Positions 1-6,363 of a stretch of 10,404 nucleotides of DNA are shown here, piece by piece. The notes under the pieces were generated by a model. It saw nothing but the letters and a program-made list of their open reading frames with translations, had not been told where the DNA came from and searched no databases. This DNA is from Promethearchaeota archaeon. Lineage in GTDB: Archaea > Asgardarchaeota > Lokiarchaeia > Sigyniarchaeales > SOKP01. The position numbers and the translations under genes are program-made. Location of the stretch: NCBI GenBank assembly GCA_030612905.1, contig JAUWNA010000039.1, positions 1-10,404 on the forward strand, in the 5' to 3' direction. Positions within the stretch are counted from its first letter, which is position 1; every line of letters begins with the position of its first letter.

Positions 1-164
1 TAGAACGCCCAATTAAGGTGTTTAACCGTGAATATGGTTCTTCAGGGGTTGTTTTAAGGAAACTAACTCTCAATATTTTCGCGTGCCTTCTTATTTATTA
101 CATTAAAAAAGTTAAATTAAATCTATTTAAAAAAAGGAGAAATATAAATTCTCTGCTTTTCTGA
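1..164 (+). CDS. C-terminal end of a probable family-2 glycosyltransferase (partial)
   Basis: An open frame enters from the left edge (first full codon at base 3) and ends at TGA 162-164, leaving 53 residues. They contain EVPI-like ERPIKVFNREYGSSGV and then a hydrophobic stretch (LNIFACLLIYYIKKV) and a basic tail. A short acidic-P-I segment followed by an aromatic/basic R-x-YG-x-S motif is seen near the C-terminus of dolichyl-phosphate-mannose-synthase-like GT2 enzymes, which move a sugar from a nucleotide donor to a lipid or glycan acceptor in the cytoplasm. The catalytic DxD part is outside the window, so the family call rests on this short motif and on the glycan context. It could instead be another membrane-associated glycan enzyme. 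The next gene on the same strand starts 97 bp downstream, which leaves room for a separate promoter. Confidence 0.42.
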   Translation, partial: ERPIKVFNREYGSSGVVLRKLTLNIFACLLIYYIKKVKLNLFKKRRNINSLLF

Positions 165-167
165 AGA

Positions 168-185
168 TTTAAAGATATATTTAAT
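168..185 (+). promoter_or_regulatory. Possible archaeal TATA-box region upstream of the 2-epimerase gene
   Basis: The 97-bp gap before the epimerase gene holds the AT-rich run TTTAAAGATATATTTAAT at 168-185. An archaeal TATA box there would put transcription initiation near 205-210 and leave a leader of about 55 nt before ATG 262. A second, weaker TATA-like string (ACTATAAC, about 202-209) would suit a start near 235-238. No bacterial -35/-10 pair stands out. Sequence inspection alone cannot settle which is used. Confidence 0.25.
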
Positions 186-261
186 GGATCTATCTGGCAA
201 AAAACTATAACCACCTATTCTAACCATAAACTTTTTGATGTCATTTTGCTTTTTAGATACT

Positions 262-1332
262 ATGAAAAAAATTATTACTTGTATCGGAATTAGACCCGAT
301 ATTATTCGTCTTTCCCAAATTATCAAAAAATTGGATACTCACTTTAACAATATAATTGTTGATAGCGGTCAGCATTACGATTATAACCTGAACAAAATTT
401 TTTACGATCAATTAGATGTCCGAGTTCCCGATTACAACCTAAATATAAAAAGTGGAACCCACGCCACTCAAGTAGCTAAATTAATGATCGAATTTGAAAA
501 AGTTTTAATTAAGGAAGGTCCCGAACTCGTAATAGTTTTAGGAGATAACAATAGTAGTTTAGGGTTTGCGCTAGCAACATCAAAACTAAATGTCCCTTTA
601 ATTCACATAGAAGCCGGAATGCGAAGCAAGAATTGGATAATGCCAGAAGAGAAAAATAGAGTTGTTATCGATCATTTGGCTGACATGAATATTTGTTACT
701 TACCCGAACACAGGGAGAATTTACTAAGAGAAGGAATAAATCCACGTAGGTGTTGGGTCGTTGGAAACCCCATAATTGAGGTAGTTCAAGCGGTAAAAAC
801 ATCGTTTCAACAGGATAGGCCATTTTATTTAGTTACATGCCATCGAGCAGAAAATATTGAAATTAAAGAAAATTTAAATAAAGTTTTAACATTTCTTGGC
901 AAGCTCCATCAAAGAAAAAGCGTTGAAATCAAATTTATCCTAATGCCAAAGACTAAAATCATGATGGAAAAATACGGTTTTAAATTTCCTGAAGGAGTTA
1001 AACCTATTCCACCCCAAGGATTTTTAGAGTTTTTAGGTATGGAAAAAGAAGCAAAATTAGTCTTAACTGATAGTGGAACTGTTGTAGAGGAATGCGCTAT
1101 TTTTGGAACCTCTTGTCTTACAATACGAGAAAGTACTGAAAGAATTGACTTAATCGCCCTTGGAGTGAATTCTTTAACTGGGATGAACGTAGAACAGATG
1201 CTTGATGCCGCGGAGTTAGCATTATCACACAAGATTGAGCCAGTAACCCATTATGGAAAGAATATCTCTGATAAAATTTGCAACATTTTAATTGGAAACT
1301 CGTTGAATTTCTCTAAAAATTTAGAAAGATAG
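262..1332 (+). CDS. wecB: Non-hydrolysing UDP-N-acetylglucosamine 2-epimerase family protein (WecB/WbjD-like)
   Basis: This 356-residue protein has the two-Rossmann-domain (GT-B-like) fold of UDP-GlcNAc 2-epimerases, which interconvert UDP-GlcNAc and UDP-ManNAc or invert C2 of a UDP-N-acetyl-deoxyhexose in the cytoplasm. Visible signatures are GIRPDIIRLSQII (9-21), SGQHYDYNLNKIF (35-47), the catalytic acids D95 (LGDNNS), E117 (HIEAG) and E129 (MPEEKNR), H194 (TCHRAEN), the UDP-binding DSG (270-272) with EE (276-277), and RESTER (289-294). D95 and E117 have the same numbers as in E. coli WecB, which supports ATG 262. An upstream in-frame TTG 235/ATG 238 would add only 8-9 residues with no family counterpart. 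The QHYDYNLN and V-R-x-PDY-x-LN wording and the short loop between E117 and E129 look more like the WbjD/Cap5G/FnlC subgroup (C2 epimerases of UDP-L-deoxysugars) than classical WecB. Proximity to an RmlD-like gene fits, but substrate is inferred. Confidence 0.9.
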   Translation: MKKIITCIGIRPDIIRLSQIIKKLDTHFNNIIVDSGQHYDYNLNKIFYDQLDVRVPDYNLNIKSGTHATQVAKLMIEFEKVLIKEGPELVIVLGDNNSSLGFALATSKLNVPLIHIEAGMRSKNWIMPEEKNRVVIDHLADMNICYLPEHRENLLREGINPRRCWVVGNPIIEVVQAVKTSFQQDRPFYLVTCHRAENIEIKENLNKVLTFLGKLHQRKSVEIKFILMPKTKIMMEKYGFKFPEGVKPIPPQGFLEFLGMEKEAKLVLTDSGTVVEECAIFGTSCLTIRESTERIDLIALGVNSLTGMNVEQMLDAAELALSHKIEPVTHYGKNISDKICNILIGNSLNFSKNLER

Positions 1333-1352
1333 GATGTAAGGCTTTTCTAAAA

Positions 1353-2261
1353 TTATTTTCCTTTCAAGTTCTCCATATATTCTTTTAAACTATTTATTGC
1401 AGTTTTCATATCTGCTTTAGCAGAAAAAGAATCAATTAATTTATATTTGCTGGCAAGTGTACGATCAACTTTTTGATCTGGTTTATTAATCTGATTGATC
1501 TTTAAATCCTTTTCAAAAATGTCGTTAAACACATTCATTAATTCGTATTTGTTGACGATATTATTGGGCACATAATGGTGTACATAACAGATTTTAATCA
1601 AATCGTCGTATTTATTCGAAGAAACAATTTTCTCACAAAGTTGAGCAAATTGAAGCGTTGTTATTCCGTTCCACAGATGGTGCTCAAATCCGCCAATTGT
1701 ACCACCCTGAGGCTGATTAATAAACCATTCAAATAAAAAGGATTTCTTTTCCTTTATTTCTGGGCCAATAATGGAGCATCTAATAATTAATGCAGAGCCA
1801 TCAAAAACTTCCCCCAAACTCTTTGATTTTCCATACACATCTAAAGGATCGTGTGCATCATTTTCGTAGTATAACCCTTTCTTGCCTGAATATACGCAGT
1901 CAGTACCAATTTGAATGACTTTAATATTGTTTTTTTTTGTATATTTCGCTAACTTCCACGGAAACTCTGAATTTATAGCTATTGCTCGCTTAACGCCTTC
2001 AGGATCGTCGTCTTTTGAGAATGGTTTGGTAATTCCTATGCAATTAATGATATACTCAATATTTAAATCGAGAAACTCTTTTTTTTCTAATTGAGAGATG
2101 TCATAAGCGTCAAATAATAAAACTTTTTCTTTTAATAAATCTGGATTTCTAACCGTTCCATAAACGTTAAGATTTGTGTGGTTTGATAGGTAGTCAAATA
2201 CCATTGAACCCAGCATACCACTAACTCCAAGAACTAATACATTAGTTATAATAATCACCAC
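1353..2261 (-). CDS. RmlD-like NDP-sugar reductase (SDR family)
   Basis: The 302-residue product is an extended short-chain dehydrogenase/reductase of the dTDP-4-dehydrorhamnose reductase type, which reduces the 4-keto group of a nucleotide-linked deoxysugar with NAD(P)H in the cytoplasm. It shows the Rossmann motif G12-x2-G15-x2-G18 (LGVSGMLGS), IINCIGI (71-77), GTDCVYSG (119-126) and the catalytic Y143-x3-K147 in DVYGKSKSLGE. A later motif HHLWNGITTL (194-203) lies where RmlD-like proteins bind the sugar. It is the second gene of a leftward operon, 13 bp after the SDR-cupin gene. The start is GTG at 2261 followed by a second GTG; no in-frame ATG occurs before residue 16, so the first residues are uncertain. 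With the convergent 2-epimerase gene it resembles the reductase plus C2-epimerase pair used for UDP-L-QuiNAc (WbvR/WbvD); UDP-L-RhaNAc or dTDP-L-rhamnose are other possible products. Confidence 0.83.
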   Translation of the reverse strand: MVIIITNVLVLGVSGMLGSMVFDYLSNHTNLNVYGTVRNPDLLKEKVLLFDAYDISQLEKKEFLDLNIEYIINCIGITKPFSKDDDPEGVKRAIAINSEFPWKLAKYTKKNNIKVIQIGTDCVYSGKKGLYYENDAHDPLDVYGKSKSLGEVFDGSALIIRCSIIGPEIKEKKSFLFEWFINQPQGGTIGGFEHHLWNGITTLQFAQLCEKIVSSNKYDDLIKICYVHHYVPNNIVNKYELMNVFNDIFEKDLKINQINKPDQKVDRTLASKYKLIDSFSAKADMKTAINSLKEYMENLKGK

Positions 2262-2274
2262 TTTTTTTGTTATA

Positions 2275-3663
2275 TTAACGATTTTCTACTTCCCAAACTT
2301 CTTTTCCCCAATAATCAACAGGAAACCGATAATCATCACCTTTACTTTCTTCTAAGGAACTAGTTGAAAAGAATAATATCCGAGTATCTTCTTCTAAAGG
2401 TCTAAAACCATTCGCGTGTTTTGGCGGAATAAAAAGTACTTGGGGTTTCTTATCGGATAAAATAAAACGATTTACTTTCTTATTCTTAGATGGTGATTTA
2501 ATATCGTCTAACTCTACAGCTGCGATTATAGCGGAGCCCTTTGTCACGTAAACGTATTTAGCTTCTTTTAGATGCCCATGAAATGCTCGAATCATTGATG
2601 TTGAAAAATTTTGAACTTGATAAAAGCGCTTTACTCCGTAAAAATTAAAATCGTTAGCAAAGTTTAAACACCCTCGATCATCTACCGCAACCCCTCCAGG
2701 AATCAAACGGAGCTTTTTTTGACCTATTGTTGTAGCTATCTTCACCCTCTCAGCCAGCTTTAAATTTGAATATATTCCTTTATGCATCTCTGTTGCTGTC
2801 GGAGAATTCACGATTTCTTCAATTGCATAAGCTATATTGTATTTAAACTCAAAACCTGTACTGAGTAATTTGGAACTGTCAACCATATAACTCCTTTTGT
2901 CAGTAACATTTGTGTTTATTTCAACTTGACAATTTGTAATCTCTTTTACAATTTCACTTAATTTTAATAAACTTAGGTTCTCTCCTCTTACATTAAAAAT
3001 ACCATTAAGGTTGTTTTTAATTACGTGAACGATTGCTCTTGAAATATCTCTAATATGAACAAAGGGGCGTTCTTGTTCCCCTCCAAAAACGGTTATTTTA
3101 TTAAATATTACCGCTCTTGCAGCAAATGCATTTACAACTAAATCGTACCTCATTCTTGGACTTAAACCATAAGCAGTCCCCAACCGTAAAACGCAAAAAT
3201 CTTCGCTACATATCTCTCGCACTATGCGCTCTTGTGTATATTTTGTTTGGCCGTAAAAGTCAATTGGAAACCCTGCATTTTCTTCTTTTACTACAACGTT
3301 TGGTTCGCTTCCATATATGCTACATGTGCTAATATGAACTATTTTTTTGTTAAACTTTTTACAATATTCGGCAACATGTCTAGTTCCAATACAATTTATA
3401 TCAATAGCGAGATTAGTATCGATTAAGCAAGCAGGATCTCCTACTATTGCCGCTAAATTTACAATAACATCGTACTTTTGAATTATTTTTTTTAATGCAT
3501 CTTTATCTCTTATATCAGCGTCGATAAACGAGTTATTAGGATGGAGCTCCTTGTAAAGATGATTATCTAATATCTCCACTTGCCAATCCTCTTCTTTTAT
3601 AATCTCATATAAAACGCTTCCAATATATCCAAGTCCACCTATAATTAGTACGCTGGGTGTCAT
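2275..3663 (-). CDS. Bifunctional NAD-dependent sugar epimerase/dehydratase fused to an RmlC-like cupin
   Basis: This 462-residue protein joins two enzymes. Residues 1 to about 290 are an extended SDR acting on nucleotide sugars: G9-x2-G12-x2-G15, VNLAAIVGD (68-76), STCSIYG (112-118), catalytic Y137-x3-K141, LRLGTAYGLSPRMR (159-172) and RPFVHIRD (199-206). After a linker, about 319-462 form a cupin of the dTDP-4-dehydrorhamnose 3,5-epimerase superfamily: DDRG (328-331), IRAFHGH (358-364), IPPKHANGF (412-420), FFSTSSLEES (431-440). H362 aligns with the catalytic His of RmlC, but the Tyr expected in the later yY segment is Ser/Leu, so classical 3,5-epimerisation is doubtful. From memory, these SDR and cupin types often occur as neighbouring separate genes; SDR-cupin fusion also exists in CapF/FnlB. 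ATG 3663 has an AGGTAA element about 8 nt upstream. First gene of the leftward operon. The sugar made is unknown. Confidence 0.85.
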   Translation of the reverse strand: MTPSVLIIGGLGYIGSVLYEIIKEEDWQVEILDNHLYKELHPNNSFIDADIRDKDALKKIIQKYDVIVNLAAIVGDPACLIDTNLAIDINCIGTRHVAEYCKKFNKKIVHISTCSIYGSEPNVVVKEENAGFPIDFYGQTKYTQERIVREICSEDFCVLRLGTAYGLSPRMRYDLVVNAFAARAVIFNKITVFGGEQERPFVHIRDISRAIVHVIKNNLNGIFNVRGENLSLLKLSEIVKEITNCQVEINTNVTDKRSYMVDSSKLLSTGFEFKYNIAYAIEEIVNSPTATEMHKGIYSNLKLAERVKIATTIGQKKLRLIPGGVAVDDRGCLNFANDFNFYGVKRFYQVQNFSTSMIRAFHGHLKEAKYVYVTKGSAIIAAVELDDIKSPSKNKKVNRFILSDKKPQVLFIPPKHANGFRPLEEDTRILFFSTSSLEESKGDDYRFPVDYWGKEVWEVENR

Positions 3664-3916
3664 TTTTTGTTTACCTACGATAAATTTTAATAAATATCTA
3701 ATTAAAAACTTAATATTTTCTAACTAATTACTTCAATTTAATTATTTTAAAAATAAAAATTAATGTAAATTTGTTTTTGGTGATTCCAATTATTTTTGCT
3801 TTCGAATCTTTGCCCCATAATTTGAATTTTCCTTGCGGATTGGGTTTACCATATTAACTTTTAAATAAATTGCAATTTTTTAATAAATTATTACATAATT
3901 TTGATTCGATTAATTT
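3664..3916. promoter_or_regulatory. Divergent AT-rich promoter region between the sugar-nucleotide and glycosyltransferase operons
   Basis: This 253-bp gap contains no plausible gene. On the plus side TTTTAAATAAA (about 3859-3869) and TTAATAAATT (about 3880-3889) are TATA-like and lie 30-55 bp before ATG 3917, which has no Shine-Dalgarno sequence, so a short or leaderless transcript is likely. On the minus side the strand facing the SDR-cupin gene has several TATA-like AT runs between 3680 and 3720. A less AT-rich core at 3779-3850 is flanked by an imperfect inverted repeat (3779-3790 and 3839-3850, 9 of 12 positions pairing) that might be a regulator site. Individual elements are uncertain; the divergent-promoter role is inferred from gene orientation. 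Confidence 0.45.
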
Positions 3917-5134
3917 ATGATTATACTTGGATTGCAAGAAACCGATTGGTTAACGCGAGGACCACACACACAACACCACATCTTCGAAAGATTATCAAAG
4001 AACCCTAATTTTAAAATTACTGTATTTGATTACGATATCGATAAAATTATGCAGTTAAAGTCGTTAATAATAAAAAAATATACTTACCATAACATAGATC
4101 GAGCAGTAGAAAACTCAAATGTTAATATAATTCGAACAGCGCATATTCAAGTGCCGTATATAAGAAGGATCTCTTCTCTAATAACAAATTTTTTTGGAAT
4201 ATTAGCATTTTTTAGAAGAAATCGGCCAGACATTATCCTAGGATTTTCTATAACAAACGGAGCTATAGGGTTATTATTAGCGAAGCTATTTAGAATCCCC
4301 TTTGTATTTTACTATATAGATTTGTTACACACACTCGTTCCCGTGTCATACGCTCAAGATTTTGCTAGATTGATTTCACGATTTTTATTTAAATACTCAG
4401 ATCGAGTAATTGTCGTTACTAAACCGCTTCAAAAATACGTCTTAAACGAAGGCGTTCCTATAGAGAAAGTTAACATCCTTTTAAATGGGATATCCCTCGA
4501 AAATACTATTGTAGATAGAGAAAAACTTGGAGTTTTGAAATCTAATATTTCAATAGAAGACGACGACTTTGTTCTTTTATATATGGGATATCTATACGAC
4601 TTTGCTGGATTAAAAGAAATTATTGACTATTATAATGCTGATGTAAAAAGCGGCAAATTAAATATTAAATTTTTAATCGTTGGCGATGGTGGAATTTACA
4701 ATCGTTTAATCAACCACATTAAAGAGATTAACGCAGATTGGGTAATTCTAACGGGCAAAGTTCCATTTTTCGAAGTTACAGAGTACATTGAATTAGCAGA
4801 TTTATGCCTGATGAGTTTTGAACTTAACGACATTACCAAAGACATTACTCCTGTAAAAGTATTGGAATATATGGCTATGAAAAAACCTGTTTTATCAACT
4901 AGCCTACCAAGTGTAGTTCGGGAAATCGGAAAAAACAACGGAGTAATTTTTGCTCAAAACCAAAAAGAGTTAGTAGAAAAAATTAGAGATTTAACAAAAG
5001 AAAAAGAAAAATTAAAAAACCTCGGTCTAAAAGGTTACGAATTAATTAAAAAGCACTATATGTGGCCAGATATTTTGAAAGATTTGAAAAAAATAATGCT
5101 CGATTTGATTAAAGAAAAGAAACAATTAAGTTAA
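3917..5134 (+). CDS. GT4-family glycosyltransferase
   Basis: This 405-residue protein has the GT-B architecture of family-4 retaining glycosyltransferases, which transfer a sugar from a nucleotide donor to a growing lipid-linked glycan at the cytoplasmic membrane face. The N-terminal acceptor domain begins with QETDWLTRGPHTQHH (7-21), and a hydrophobic patch (LLLAKLFRIPFVFYYIDLL, about 109-127) may contact membrane. The C-terminal donor domain shows LLNGIS (188-193), LLYMGYL (220-226), LIVGDGG (253-259), ADLCLMSF (294-301) and PVKVLEYMAMKKPV (312-325). The usual E-x7-E donor motif is D309-x7-E317, so the first acid is conserved only as Asp, within a KDITP segment in place of the usual E-x-FG. 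It heads a three-gene operon, with the next ATG 29 bp after its stop. Donor and acceptor cannot be read from sequence. Confidence 0.88.
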   Translation: MIILGLQETDWLTRGPHTQHHIFERLSKNPNFKITVFDYDIDKIMQLKSLIIKKYTYHNIDRAVENSNVNIIRTAHIQVPYIRRISSLITNFFGILAFFRRNRPDIILGFSITNGAIGLLLAKLFRIPFVFYYIDLLHTLVPVSYAQDFARLISRFLFKYSDRVIVVTKPLQKYVLNEGVPIEKVNILLNGISLENTIVDREKLGVLKSNISIEDDDFVLLYMGYLYDFAGLKEIIDYYNADVKSGKLNIKFLIVGDGGIYNRLINHIKEINADWVILTGKVPFFEVTEYIELADLCLMSFELNDITKDITPVKVLEYMAMKKPVLSTSLPSVVREIGKNNGVIFAQNQKELVEKIRDLTKEKEKLKNLGLKGYELIKKHYMWPDILKDLKKIMLDLIKEKKQLS

Positions 5135-5147
5135 TATAGAATTTATT

Positions 5148-5151
5148 GGAG
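5148..5151 (+). promoter_or_regulatory. Shine-Dalgarno-like GGAG that decides the second GT4 start
   Basis: GGAG at 5148-5151 lies 12 nt before ATG 5164. The in-frame TTG at 5146 overlaps this element, so a start there is unlikely, and the usual GT4 N-terminus (a beta strand of the type M-x-I-A-M-L-x-P) begins at 5164. Confidence 0.5.
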
Positions 5152-5163
5152 AACCAAGTACCT

Positions 5164-6336
5164 ATGATTAATATTGCGATGTTAACTCCGTTTTTCACGG
5201 GAAAGTTAGGCGGGCCATACAATGTTATAATGGAACTTGCTCCAATTCTAGAGAGAAAAGGAATTTCCACTAATATTTATACTACTTCAGCTATTCGGAA
5301 ATTTGGAAGGGCAAGAACCGAATTTTACGAAGAAAAAAGCAAAAATTTCAAAATTTATCGTTTTGATTCTTACTTAAAATTTAAGGAATATAGAACTTCG
5401 TTTAAATTACTACCCTTTCTGTTGAAGAATGAAAAAAATATAGATCTTGTCCATTCCCATTCTTTAAGAAGCTTTCAGGAAGATAACGGATTAATTGTCT
5501 CGCTTATCAAGAAAAAACCATTGGTAATTTCTCCACACGGAGGAATCAGTATAAACTGGGATTATAGAGACAAAATCCCAAAAATGATTTCGGATAAAAC
5601 CATTGGATATCTTAAAAAATACTTGAAACCACATTACATTGCTGTTACCAAAATGGAGATCCCTATTATAAAGGAATATGGCGCTGACGAAGATCATATA
5701 CATTTTATTCCCCATGGAGTTAATACAGATATTTTCAAACCTGTTGATGGGAGCAATTTAAAAAAGAAATTAGGATTAGAAAATTCAGATATCATACTGT
5801 ACGTTGGACGCATCGCTAAAGGTAAAGGTGTGGATAAGTTAATAAAAATTCTAAATTTAGTGCTTAAAAAAAATAAAAACATCAAACTAGTTATTATTGG
5901 AGGAGATGCGGGGTATCTCCCAATAGTTAAAAACTTAATTCAACAATACAATCTGTCAAAATACGTTACCATTGTAGGTTATGTCTCCAAACTTAACCTT
6001 CCAGAATATTATTCCATGGCGGATTTAATTGTATATCCATCGAGACAAGAAATATTTGGGCTTGTATTATGCGAGGCAATGGCTTGTGGAAAAGCTGTTA
6101 TTGGTTCAGACATTATGGGTCCAAGCGAAATAATTTTGAACGGTAAAACGGGTTATACGTCTAACTTTAAAGATCTTAATATGCTAAGCGAAATGATTGT
6201 TGATTTATTCGATAATAGGAAATTACTAACCCAAATGGGAAAAAATGGCCTTGAACGGGTAAAAGAATTCTATACGTGGGAAAAAGCAGCAGAATCTCAT
6301 TTCAAATTATACATGGCAGTGTTAAATCAAAAATAA
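5164..6336 (+). CDS. GT4-family glycosyltransferase (canonical E-x7-E type)
   Basis: This 390-residue protein is a canonical family-4 retaining glycosyltransferase. Its N-terminal domain opens with INIAMLTPFF and a glycine-rich GKLGGPYN loop (13-20), then HSHS (97-100) and ISPHGG (122-127). The C-terminal donor domain has IPHGVNT (182-188), ILYVGRIAKGKG (211-222), LVIIGG (242-247), ADLIVYPSRQEIFG (286-299) and E296-x7-E304 in EIFGLVLCEAMACGK, the pair that contacts the nucleotide-sugar donor. All key residues are intact. Start ATG 5164 is chosen over TTG 5146 because of the GGAG element and homologous N-termini; ATG 5179 is a less likely option. It sits 29 bp after the first GT4 gene and 27 bp before the next gene, so it is probably co-transcribed. 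Presumed job: adding one sugar to the same glycan; linkage and substrates unknown. Confidence 0.9.
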   Translation: MINIAMLTPFFTGKLGGPYNVIMELAPILERKGISTNIYTTSAIRKFGRARTEFYEEKSKNFKIYRFDSYLKFKEYRTSFKLLPFLLKNEKNIDLVHSHSLRSFQEDNGLIVSLIKKKPLVISPHGGISINWDYRDKIPKMISDKTIGYLKKYLKPHYIAVTKMEIPIIKEYGADEDHIHFIPHGVNTDIFKPVDGSNLKKKLGLENSDIILYVGRIAKGKGVDKLIKILNLVLKKNKNIKLVIIGGDAGYLPIVKNLIQQYNLSKYVTIVGYVSKLNLPEYYSMADLIVYPSRQEIFGLVLCEAMACGKAVIGSDIMGPSEIILNGKTGYTSNFKDLNMLSEMIVDLFDNRKLLTQMGKNGLERVKEFYTWEKAAESHFKLYMAVLNQK

Positions 6337-6363
6337 ATAATAATTAAAAATTATAATAACAAA

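Noticed and set aside
235..261. Upstream TTG/ATG start of the 2-epimerase adding 8-9 residues
   Set aside because: The added residues have no family counterpart, and starting at 262 puts the catalytic Asp and first Glu at the same numbers as in E. coli WecB. A TATA-like string near 205 keeps the alternative open but weaker.
123..326. A 67-codon minus-strand frame across the gap before the epimerase
   Set aside because: It overlaps the end of the first gene, the presumed promoter and the start of the epimerase, and its translation resembles no known family.
909..1232. A 107-codon minus-strand frame inside the 2-epimerase gene
   Set aside because: It is opposite the conserved UDP-binding region of the epimerase, shows no motif, and is explained as a shadow.
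1333..1362. Possible hairpin terminator between the convergent epimerase and reductase genes
   Set aside because: Only short AT palindromes (for example AAAATTATTTT) and weak T-runs are present; nothing forms a convincing stem followed by a T-tract.
5146..5163. TTG start for the second GT4 gene
   Set aside because: The TTG overlaps the GGAG element that fits ATG 5164, and homologous enzymes start at the beta strand encoded from 5164.
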